Source: a candidate division CSSED10-310 bacterium (GTDB lineage: Bacteria > CSSED10-310 > JAFGDC01). From it: a DNA stretch of 9,895 nucleotides. Position numbers and translations under genes: made by a program. The stretch is from assembly GCA_016932295.1 (NCBI GenBank), contig JAFGDC010000434.1:1-9895 (forward strand), written 5' to 3'. The notes below the pieces were generated by a model. It was given only the letters and a program-made list of their open reading frames with translations. It was not told the origin of the DNA and did no database searches. How positions within the stretch are numbered: the stretch's first letter is position 1; each line of letters begins with the position of its first letter. Positions 1 through 7,700 of the stretch are shown here, in pieces.

Positions 1-861
1 CAGTTCCCAGGTGGCGCCCGCATCGGTCGTGCGCCGCACCACGGCTGACTGTTCGCCGCCGCCGCCCAACCTGCCGACCGCCCATCCATGATCGACATCC
101 AAAAAATCGATACTGGTCAATAACTCCATGGGGACATCCAGCTTGTTACTCCAGCTCAGACCGCCGTCGGTGCTCTTGTCAACCCCTTGCAGCCATGAAA
201 TGTACCCCGTGGTGCCGGTGGGAAAGTCGATGCCGGTGATGCTTGCGTTGGTGGTGTGAAGTTCGGTCCATGTCAGGCCACCGTCGGTAGTCTTGTTCAG
301 ATCGAAGGCGAACAGACCGCCGGCGCTGAACCCAATGGAGGGATCGACGAACTCCATGGTCCCCACTTCCACGTCGACCAGCGGAATGGGATTCCACACG
401 CCGCCGCCATCGGTCGTACGGAGCAACTCGGCGCCGGGCGCCGACAGCCAACCGTTGTTATAATCGAGGAAAAAGACATCGTCGAAGACGGTGGGGTGAT
501 CATTGATGACCGTACGCCAGGTGGCGCCGCCGTCGGACGAGGTCAACAGCACGCCGGAGCTACCCCAGCCAACGCTGTCACTACCGCAGATCCATACATT
601 GCTGGTGTCCTGCCACGCCAGGCCATTCAAGTCATATTCGGTGCCGGGATCGATCTGCTGCCATTGCACACCGGCGTCGGTGGTGCGCACGAGGCCGCCG
701 TCGTAGCCATAGGCCAGCGCCGTGGCGCCGTCAGGCGACCAGGACACATCATAAAAATCGACGTGGAAATCAACCTCACGCAGCACCGCCCAACCAGCCT
801 GGGTTGCGGCTTGCGTCATCAACCCCACGAGCAGCGCGATGATCGATCCGGTCCTCACCAT
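1..861 (-). CDS. Secreted Asp-box (BNR/Ycf48-like) beta-propeller protein, 3' end beyond window
   Basis: The frame is open from an ATG at 861-859 to the left window edge (287 codons seen, no stop). The start is supported by GGAGGTG at 865-871. Residues 1-25 look like a Sec signal peptide: MVRTG, a hydrophobic stretch SIIALLVGLM, then small residues with cleavage probably near residues 18-25. Six Asp-box motifs (S/T-x-D-x-G-x-x-W) follow at residues 60-67, 108-115, 149-156, 191-198, 230-237 and 278-285, for example TTDGGLTW. Their spacing of 39-48 residues is that of propeller blades. Such repeats occur in sialidases, sortilins and Ycf48/photosystem assembly factors. No sialidase catalytic residues are recognisable here, so an enzymatic role is not supported; a secreted scaffold or binding protein is likelier. 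The missing C-terminus may carry a sorting or surface domain. Base composition is GC-rich (about 60% in one counted row), like the beta-helix gene and unlike the operon between them. Confidence 0.88.
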   Translation of the reverse strand, partial: MVRTGSIIALLVGLMTQAATQAGWAVLREVDFHVDFYDVSWSPDGATALAYGYDGGLVRTTDAGVQWQQIDPGTEYDLNGLAWQDTSNVWICGSDSVGWGSSGVLLTSSDGGATWRTVINDHPTVFDDVFFLDYNNGWLSAPGAELLRTTDGGGVWNPIPLVDVEVGTMEFVDPSIGFSAGGLFAFDLNKTTDGGLTWTELHTTNASITGIDFPTGTTGYISWLQGVDKSTDGGLSWSNKLDVPMELLTSIDFLDVDHGWAVGRLGGGGEQSAVVRRTTDAGATWEL

Positions 862-864
862 ACG

Positions 865-871
865 CACCTCC
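865..871 (-). promoter_or_regulatory. Ribosome binding site of the propeller gene
   Basis: GGAGGTG read on the minus strand, with GGAGG five bases before the ATG at 861-859. It fixes the start of the secreted propeller protein, directly ahead of its signal peptide. Confidence 0.75.
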
Positions 872-1057
872 ACCTTCTTCACATACGCGACGGGAAATTC
901 GTCATCGCAGTTTAACCGTGATCCGCAACCGGGCGCAATATCAGTGTTGACAATCAGACAATGGCATCGTCGAACGATATTTATGGCTTGTGTTATCATA
1001 CTCGAAAGGACACGAAAGCGAAAAAAAAGACATGGGCTCCAGAAACGAGATTCAAGA
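872..1057 (-). other. Intergenic region between the zincin-like gene and the propeller gene
   Basis: This stretch holds no gene I can support. On the minus strand it contains a run of eight T shortly after the zincin-like gene's stop, but no convincing stem precedes the run. It also has a TATGAT hexamer (-10-like) without a good -35 partner, and a small palindrome ATCGT-TCG-ACGAT (966-978). A promoter for the secreted propeller gene is expected here but cannot be picked out with confidence, so whether that gene is co-transcribed with the operon is unresolved. Confidence 0.4.
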
Positions 1058-4018
1058 TTAATGAGTCTGTGAGATGTTCCGTCGCCCCCCCTGTTGTTTC
1101 GAGTATATAACCGAATGGCAGACACGGCCCGCGGGGAAGAATGGTCTGGCAAGGATCCTCTTCCCATTGTCGTCTTCAACAAGAGATGCGGCGGTGATAA
1201 ATTTTGCCTGGGCATCCGTGACTACTTCGCAGTCATAAGAAATTCTCTCGGCAATCCTTCGACACTGATCATGAATAGCACGGGAAGAACGCGGATCATC
1301 ATCTTTTTCGTTATCTGGTGCGGGGAAAAAAAGCGGGCATGGTCGCAACAAAAGCTGCATTGTTTTCTCCATTTCCAGAGCGAAATCCTTTGATTCCGTG
1401 AAACACCGCGCCATTACCGTAGTAAGATACACACGGTCCATGTAATGCAATTCCTGACACCTGGTACCTGGATATTCGGGGTTAAATCTGTTGGCCAACT
1501 TCGTTTCGATGGCTTCTATCAGTTCATACTGTCGGAGCAGGGGATTCTTCCAGGCCTGGTCGAGTTTCAATGAGCTGCAGACATGAAGTCCCAGCTTTAT
1601 CCTGATTGCCACCGGCAATCGATGCGACGATGGCTTATACTGCTCCGTGGCTCCGGAGGCCGTTCGCGTCGAACCGCTGTTCACGGGAGGATAATGGAGC
1701 GGACTGTAGTAATTACGGGCGATCGCCAACGAGAAGAATGGGCTGCAGATGAGATTGCTCATCAGATCGATGAGGAATTCCTCGCACATCCGATTCAATC
1801 TCATCTCCCACTGTTGCCTATATTTCCTGTAGATTCCTTTCTTCTCAAGCACATATTCATAAATTTCATCGAGATTATCATGCATGGAGGAATTAGAAAA
1901 ATCGCCGGAAGCACTTGAAAGATCCTTGCAATGGCTCAATAGTATCCACTTTTTCAACTGCGTAATGCAACTATTGATTAGCCTGTCAAGTAATCGCGGA
2001 TCATGTTTTTTGTGGTTTCTATGCTCCTCATTTTGAGAAATTCTGAATAGAAAATCAAAGAATCGTGAGTATTCACGTGCATTGGCAAGGATAAAATGCG
2101 CGGCTTCGTGTCCAACGAAGAAAAGCAGGTCATGAACACTGATTTTTATACCAGAGGGGACATAGAGCAGTTGCCACTTGGTGTGCACCTTAAAATCATG
2201 CCCGGTAGTCGAAGCGACCACCCCTTTCCAGAAAGAACTGGGCAGGTGATTCCTCATTCGAATGGAATCTTTGTATTTTTCCAGTTGGCTGGAATACTGA
2301 AATTTACCGCAGTATTCAGCCATCAAGCGCCCTGCGGTCTGGTGTACGAGCTGAAGTATCCCGGAGCGCTCGCCGTAATTCATCATGGGATCGTTGATGC
2401 TGGTCACTTGCGTGCCCTCGCTCAATTCGTGATAAACTTCAACCATGGTCATGTAGATTTGATTGCAGACTTCAGCACGCTTGGAAGAAATATCCAGCAG
2501 ATGAATTGCATCAGCCGTTAACTCATTTCGGGATATCTGTTTACATAATTGATTAATCAGCTCGGTCAATTCCTCAATTAACGAATCGAAGGTTATCGGT
2601 GTCGTTGAGAATCTGACTCGCCCCGACCATGCGGCGTAAAGCTGACGCACCTTGCTGAGCAATAACTGGAGATCGAATCTCAGATTATATGAACGGGCGA
2701 CAAGGGGATCAATGTGACCATTTAATGGCAGGGTACATTCATCGAATTTAAGATTTATTTTATTGGTCACCTCAGGCATGAATCGAGGTTGTATGGGGTA
2801 TTCCTCCTGCTTGTCGGTGGCGAAGACAGACAAGGATGGGTCGGTAGCGTGGGGGATCTGCAAGTTGGGGAGAATCCTTGTTTCAATGATAGATGGTGAG
2901 TTGAGCAGCTTGGTAACCACGATGCGAAGCACATCAAAAACTGATATCGTCTCAAGATAACAAAACAAATCCCAATAACCCTTGCTCCTCCCCGTATACT
3001 TCACGGAAATCTTACTGTCTGTCGACTCGAATTTAAAAAACTCCTTCAACTGACCGCCAACCAAACCGGCTTCTCCTGCGCGCACCTTCAGTAGCAATCC
3101 ACAGAGCATCCTGTGGTCATCAGGTTCATGATGCCAGTGACCATCCAGAACCGGATATGAAAACCACCATCTTCCACTCTCCACATCCCAGGTAACGTCT
3201 TGTGCGGAATAACACACCTGCGATGCCACTTCGATAATGCCAGGACAGTCACGCAATCTATCCGACCAGGTGGCTCCTTCGGTAAAAGTACTGAACTCCC
3301 CCTTCACAAGCAATTGATTATCAAGAAAAGTCAGATATATCTCCGTGTATGTCCCGGGCATCTTTTTTCTGATGTTCACGTCAATCGCAGCGATAGTTCT
3401 TTTCAACACATCTTTCAAGTCAGATGAAGTGTCTGATGTCAATTTTAGAAAAGTGAAGAAAATGAGTGGCTTTTGAAATGGTTCGGTTTCGTCGATGGTC
3501 ACCCACTCCTTTGCATCGTGCTCCAGGAAAATGCGCTCATCAGGCCATTTTATCCGGTGACAGGGGATGGGGAGAATTTCCTTAACACCTCTGCATTGAT
3601 GGATCATGCTACGCATGCGCAGACTATGAAATGGATGTGGCGTCCTGGTCAAAACACAGATGTCTCCCTTGCCGAGAAGAATCCCGCGGAAAGCCTCCAC
3701 GGAATCAGGACAATCCTTACTCAAATCGATTCTCGGTGAATTGAAAAAAGAATCTGCCGGTACTGTCTCAAGCATACACCGTGGAGATGCTCCTTCATCA
3801 ACAAGACCGTAATAAGTCGCCACCCGTGGGCATCGCATTGCCATGTCGTCAGTAACCAATTTGGGGATATTTTCTATTTTTGAAAGGACATATTTGAGCT
3901 TCGCTGATTCATTTGTATCATTATCGTGATGCTCCAAAGAAATCAGCAGCAGCTCATAGACAGAACCGCTGGAACGAATTATTCCGTCTTGGTCTCCGGT
4001 TAACCCATGCCCAGGCAC
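1058..4018 (-). CDS. Zincin-like (HEAAH/EExxxD) protein with N-terminal ferredoxin-like repeats
   Basis: 986 residues, no signal peptide or membrane segment, so probably cytosolic. Residues 20-390 appear to contain three diverged units of one pattern: strand, helix, 'GD/DN/YWD' strand, helix, then 'GV/GII/SII-E' strand. They end near 118-156, 232-270 and 347-386 and resemble ACT or Lrp-type ligand-sensing folds (inference). Residues 440-600 are mostly helical. The strand QLLYVPSG (616-623) precedes HEAAH at 637-641, the zinc-binding helix with Glu638 as expected catalytic base. W737 and EEFLID (746-751) supply the third ligand and a D four residues after E747, as in gluzincins such as the M48-like ExxxD helix. 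A later SSHRLPVAIRI (797-807) recalls the HPP-x-R motif after such domains in other large bacterial proteins. The substrate is unknown. It lies 97 bp after the coiled-coil gene, probably in one operon. GTG start: an in-frame TGA lies two codons upstream and GAGGTGAT sits just ahead. Confidence 0.85.
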   Translation of the reverse strand: MPGHGLTGDQDGIIRSSGSVYELLLISLEHHDNDTNESAKLKYVLSKIENIPKLVTDDMAMRCPRVATYYGLVDEGASPRCMLETVPADSFFNSPRIDLSKDCPDSVEAFRGILLGKGDICVLTRTPHPFHSLRMRSMIHQCRGVKEILPIPCHRIKWPDERIFLEHDAKEWVTIDETEPFQKPLIFFTFLKLTSDTSSDLKDVLKRTIAAIDVNIRKKMPGTYTEIYLTFLDNQLLVKGEFSTFTEGATWSDRLRDCPGIIEVASQVCYSAQDVTWDVESGRWWFSYPVLDGHWHHEPDDHRMLCGLLLKVRAGEAGLVGGQLKEFFKFESTDSKISVKYTGRSKGYWDLFCYLETISVFDVLRIVVTKLLNSPSIIETRILPNLQIPHATDPSLSVFATDKQEEYPIQPRFMPEVTNKINLKFDECTLPLNGHIDPLVARSYNLRFDLQLLLSKVRQLYAAWSGRVRFSTTPITFDSLIEELTELINQLCKQISRNELTADAIHLLDISSKRAEVCNQIYMTMVEVYHELSEGTQVTSINDPMMNYGERSGILQLVHQTAGRLMAEYCGKFQYSSQLEKYKDSIRMRNHLPSSFWKGVVASTTGHDFKVHTKWQLLYVPSGIKISVHDLLFFVGHEAAHFILANAREYSRFFDFLFRISQNEEHRNHKKHDPRLLDRLINSCITQLKKWILLSHCKDLSSASGDFSNSSMHDNLDEIYEYVLEKKGIYRKYRQQWEMRLNRMCEEFLIDLMSNLICSPFFSLAIARNYYSPLHYPPVNSGSTRTASGATEQYKPSSHRLPVAIRIKLGLHVCSSLKLDQAWKNPLLRQYELIEAIETKLANRFNPEYPGTRCQELHYMDRVYLTTVMARCFTESKDFALEMEKTMQLLLRPCPLFFPAPDNEKDDDPRSSRAIHDQCRRIAERISYDCEVVTDAQAKFITAASLVEDDNGKRILARPFFPAGRVCHSVIYSKQQGGRRNISQTH

Positions 4019-4028
4019 ATATCACCTC
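4019..4028 (-). promoter_or_regulatory. Ribosome binding site with overlapping ATG/GTG starts
   Basis: GAGGTGAT (4021-4028), a perfect match to the extended anti-SD complement, lies six bases (counted from GAGG) before the GTG at 4018-4016. The bases read ATGTG, so an ATG (4020-4018) overlaps the GTG by one base. That ATG opens a frame of only six codons (MCLGMG, then TAA). The large frame cannot start further upstream because TGA lies two codons before the GTG. Confidence 0.7.
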
Positions 4029-4115
4029 ATTTCTGAAGTTCCGACACATCATAGAGACCAGTAACTTTCCTGAACATGCACAAAACAAGTGTCTTACATG
4101 AAGGGAACGCAGACG

Positions 4116-4442
4116 TCAGCAGTCAACCAGATCCGACTCGGTCTCAAAAACTCCGTGAATGAATTGTGATTCGTCTTCCCATAATCGGGCGATTCTAAGC
4201 TCTTCCCACTTGTCCTCATCGATGGACTCATCATCAATCTCGGCAGCAGCCCGTACTTGAAGCTTCTGCTGACGTGAACAGACTTCATGCAACTGCGCCA
4301 CTTCTTCGGCATACGAGGCCAGGCGGCGTAATAAACGCTTGTTCTGCGCCTCCAACTCCGCGATCCTCTTTTCCAACAAGGCAACGTGCTGATCAGGTAA
4401 TCCCTGCGATGAAGAATCGAGGTTGCCTGTTGAACATGTCAT
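4116..4442 (-). CDS. Small coiled-coil protein with acidic C-terminal tail
   Basis: 108 residues, not recognised as a named family. The start is set at the ATG of MTCSTGNL because AGGAGG lies six bases upstream; the open frame runs 22 codons further up, but that part overlaps the promoter. Residues 1-18 are Ser-rich and likely disordered. Residues 20-55 form a clean heptad coiled coil with core positions L23, I27, L30, N34, L37, L41, Y44, V48, L51. The Asn in the core is the feature that favours parallel dimers in leucine zippers. No basic DNA-contact region precedes it, so a bZIP-type role is not supported. After Q58-R64 the chain turns acidic (AEIDDESIDED, 67-77) and ends in a short amphipathic stretch, WEELRIARLWED. 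It is the first gene of the probable operon with the zincin-like protein, so an adaptor, dimerising partner or protease substrate/inhibitor are possible roles (inference). Confidence 0.8.
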   Translation of the reverse strand: MTCSTGNLDSSSQGLPDQHVALLEKRIAELEAQNKRLLRRLASYAEEVAQLHEVCSRQQKLQVRAAAEIDDESIDEDKWEELRIARLWEDESQFIHGVFETESDLVDC

Positions 4443-4448
4443 CCCACT

Positions 4449-4454
4449 CCTCCT
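4449..4454 (-). promoter_or_regulatory. Ribosome binding site of the coiled-coil gene
   Basis: AGGAGG with a six-base spacer (AGTGGG) to ATG 4442-4440. It is the strongest Shine-Dalgarno in the window and decides this start over the ATG at 4508, which has no comparable site and lies inside the promoter. Confidence 0.85.
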
Positions 4455-4482
4455 GATGTTGCTTGAGCCAGTAATATAAAAC

Positions 4483-4512
4483 ACTATAACTGACCATCTC
4501 CAGGACAATCAA
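4483..4512 (-). promoter_or_regulatory. Sigma70-like promoter of the two-gene operon
   Basis: TTGATT (-35, 4507-4512), an 18-base spacer, then TATAGT (-10, 4483-4488, five of six consensus bases). Transcription would start near 4476, giving a leader of about 35 bases before the coiled-coil gene. It sits between the terminator of the beta-helix gene and the operon, which fits an independent transcription unit. Confidence 0.6.
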
Positions 4513-4684
4513 GAAAAATCAGCGATCGAATCCGCCGAATTCCCTGAAGACAAGGGTGAGTCTATCCTCCATGCCAACAATAATCAAGAAAGCTGTCGAT
4601 AATTTCATCCCCTCATACCCGCCGATTTCTTTTCGAAACCAGCAGCGCAGCAGTCCGGAATGCAAGCCGGCGCACCCCGCTTCC
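4513..4684 (-). other. Intergenic spacer upstream of the operon promoter
   Basis: 172 bases between the beta-helix terminator and the operon promoter. I see no gene, strong palindrome or clear operator. Any upstream control site for the operon would be expected here. Confidence 0.4.
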
Positions 4685-4717
4685 GCAAAGAAAGCGCCCC
4701 CTCCGGGGAGGGGGCGC
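4685..4717 (-). terminator. Rho-independent terminator of the beta-helix gene
   Basis: A perfect 10-bp GC stem (GCGCCCCCTC and GAGGGGGCGC, 4694-4717) with a four-base loop, followed on the minus strand by TTTCTTT. It lies 23 bases after the TAA of the beta-helix gene and separates it from the operon. The stem is palindromic, but the plus-strand side lacks a T tract, so it works mainly for the minus strand. Confidence 0.88.
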
Positions 4718-4740
4718 GTGCCAGTCAGTCCGTCAGGCGG

Positions 4741-7700
4741 TTATGGTCGCGGGCGCAAGCGCCGAATCATTCCCAGCGAGAAGAGCATGACAAGGATGAG
4801 CAGACCGCTGGTTGACGCGCTGGGAATGGGAGCTGGAGTGGGTGAGATAGTGGGCGTGCTGGTGAACTGCGGGGTCGATGTGGCGGTGGGTGTGGCCGTG
4901 GCCAATGGTGTGTCGGTGGCGGTTGGTGACAAGGTCGGTGTCAGCGTCGGAGACGGCGAGGCGGTGGTGGTCGGAGACAGGGTCGGCGTCAGCGTCGGGG
5001 TAGTGGTGGGGGTACGGGTCGGCGTGCCGGTGGGCGTGAAGGTTGCCGTCGGGGTCAATGTCGGGGTCCTGGTGGGCGGCGTGGTCGGCGTCAGGGTCAC
5101 CGTCGGGGTTTGAGTCGGACTCAGGGTGGGAGTCAACGTCGGCGTCGCGGTGGGTGTGAATGTAGGCGCCACGGTGGGCGTCAGGGTCGGTGTCCTGGTG
5201 CTGGTGGCGGTGGGAGTGGGACTGGGAGAAGGGATCGGGGACGGGGTGCGCGTGGGAGTGCTGGTGGGCGTGATGGTGGGAGTGTTGGTCGGCGGCGGGA
5301 CAATGCCCCATGGACTGTAATCGATACTATCGGAAACCTTGTCGCCGGCGGGATTGTCATTGACCCAGGTGCAGGCCGGATTGCCGCCGGTGGAGGTGTC
5401 GTTTGGACCCGCGGCATCGTTCCACCAGCAGTCGTATGCCGAAACACAATAACTGGTGGCATTCTGCATGCCCCAGGTGGTGTTGCCCGCGAAGCGGTTC
5501 TCGTCGGCGCTCAGGGTGCTGGTGCTGGACGGCGACACGTACAATCCCACGGTGTTCTCGGCGAACATGTTGTTGGTGATGACCGTGGCCAGGGTGGCGG
5601 TGCTGTTCTCCGCGTATACCAGACCGTAGTAATTGTTAAAGAAAGAGGTGTTCATGACGGTCGGTGATTCAATCACCGCATCGTAGTACAGGGCGTAGCG
5701 CGCGCCGCCCCCGTAAGCGACATTGCCGTAGGAGAACACGCAGTCGGTTACGGAAGGCGACGAATGATAGCACCACATCATGTAGTTGCGCCAGGATTCG
5801 TTGGTGCCGCTGTCATCATCACGCAAGCCGCCGTAAGCGAAGATGCAAAACTCCACTATGCTCGTGGAAGTATCCAGCCGGACATAGCCCCAGTCACCAC
5901 CTTCCGGTGAGGTCAACAGGCCGTCGTTGTTGGTGTCACCCTTGACGCTGTCATCACGTTCGGAGGTGAAGATGATGGGCTGGGATGCAGTGCCGTCGGC
6001 GATCAGGTCACCGTTGCAGATCATGCGCCGGGTGTATTGGTAACCGCCAGAATATGCGCTGCGGTCCACCTGGAACTTCACCACGATGCCAGGATCGATG
6101 GTGAGCGACGCACCGGTGGCAACCGTCAGGTCGGAGACCATCACATAAGGGAATCCCAGACCCGAAGTATCCTCCCAGGTAATGCCGGTGGTGATGGTGC
6201 CACCGGCGGCCACGCCAGGCTGGCCGCTGCCGCTTACGATCAGGCCGGAGTATGTGGGTTGAGAATCACCGAAGCGGCCAAGCGGATAGGTGATGGTGTT
6301 CGTGATGTGGTTGCCCGTCACCGCACAGCTCGTGTCAGTCAGGTACAACCCGTAGCCGCTCTCATTGATTACGTTGTCGCTCAGGGTCGCGGTATCGCCG
6401 TTCAGGACGTCCATGCCGGTGCCGCAGCGTTCGATGGTGTTGTTGGTGATCTGCGGACCGCCGTTGATCCGCACACCCTGACCGCAGTCGATGACCTGGG
6501 TGTGGTCCACCACCGAAGTGGTCGAGATGGGATCCAGGTAGAACCCATACGCGCTGCAGTTCATGGCCAGGTTGTCGTAGATCGTTGAACTCACCGGTGC
6601 CGCCTCGGCGTACCGCATGCCGACAGCGCCTTCGATGAACAGGTTGTGGGTAAAGGTCAGCGGCGCGGAGGTGTTTTCGAAATACACCGCGAAGAAAGAG
6701 CCGCCGCCGTAACTGCTGTTCGAATAGGCGAAGGTGCAGTGATCGAAGGTGGGAGACGACTGATAGCACCAGACCATGTAGTTGCGCCAGTATTCGTTGG
6801 TGCCGCTGTCATCGTCACGCAGACCGCCGTATCTGAATTCCGTGTAAGTGAAGCTGGAGTCGGAATCATCCAGGCGGAGGTACCCCCAGTCGCCGTCGTC
6901 GGGCATGGTCAGGAAGTGGTCGTTGTTGGTGTCGCCGCCGGCCGAGTCGTCTCGAATCGATGTAAAAATCACCGGCTGCGCTTCCGTGCCATTGGCATCG
7001 ATGATTCCATTCCCCAAGAAACGATAGGTGTACTGATATCCGCCGGAGTAGTTGGTGTGATCATACTGCATCTTGATGATGGTGCCTGGATCGATGGTCA
7101 GCGTATAACCGGCGCTCACCGTGATCTCCTGGATCACCACATATGGCAAATCCAGCGACTGCACATTGTCCCAAGCGCCGTCGCCGCTGATGACGCCGCC
7201 ACAGGCGATGCCAGGCAGATCGTTGTCACTGATGGTGTTGTCCGAGTAGGCCGGGAACGCTGTGCCGAAGCGACCGAGAGGATATCCCGCGTTACCGCTA
7301 ATGATGTTGCCGGTCACCTCGTTGCGGCCGTCCGTCACGTACAGGCCGTCGGTGCTTCCGGTGATCTCGTTGTTGTAGACCTCCCCGGTGTCACCGTCCA
7401 CCACCCATAGACCGGTGCCGCCACAGCCGCTCATCACGTTGTGATGGATGGGAGGTGTACCGAAACCGCTGGAGCCATCCGAACCATTTACATAGATGCC
7501 GTTGCCGCAGCCGGTGATCGTGTTATCGTAAATCTCGCCCATGTGCGAGATGGCGGCGCAATAAATGCCCCAGTCGTTCCCACCGGACATGGTGGTATCG
7601 GAGATGACCGGGTTCAGCGGCAGAGGCAGCCCGGTGGCTTCACTGTAGTACACACCCCTTCCGCAGTTCTCGAAGGTGTTGCCGGAGAAGCTCAGATCGG

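Noticed and set aside
256..915. Plus-strand open frame of 219 codons opposite the propeller gene
   Set aside because: The minus frame has a signal peptide, a ribosome binding site and six Asp-boxes; the plus frame has no recognisable feature.
966..978. Small palindrome ATCGT-CGA-ACGAT as an operator
   Set aside because: Five-base arms occur by chance, and there is no second copy or adjoining promoter to support it.
947..981. Perfect TTGACA on the plus strand as a promoter
   Set aside because: No -10 hexamer lies at 16-18 bases (the nearest GATATT is 23 bases away) and no plus-strand gene follows.
1021..1057. T8 run on the minus strand after the zincin-like gene as a terminator
   Set aside because: Only a three-base stem (TGG/CCA) can be formed before the run, which is too weak to call.
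4443..4508. Longer 130-residue version of the coiled-coil protein starting at 4508
   Set aside because: The extra 22 codons overlap the -10 box and have no ribosome binding site, whereas AGGAGG lies just before the ATG at 4442.
4556..5320. Val-Gly-rich plus-strand frames over the Thr-Pro linker
   Set aside because: They are the reverse complement of the six-base periodic linker. One runs straight through the terminator hairpin of the real gene.
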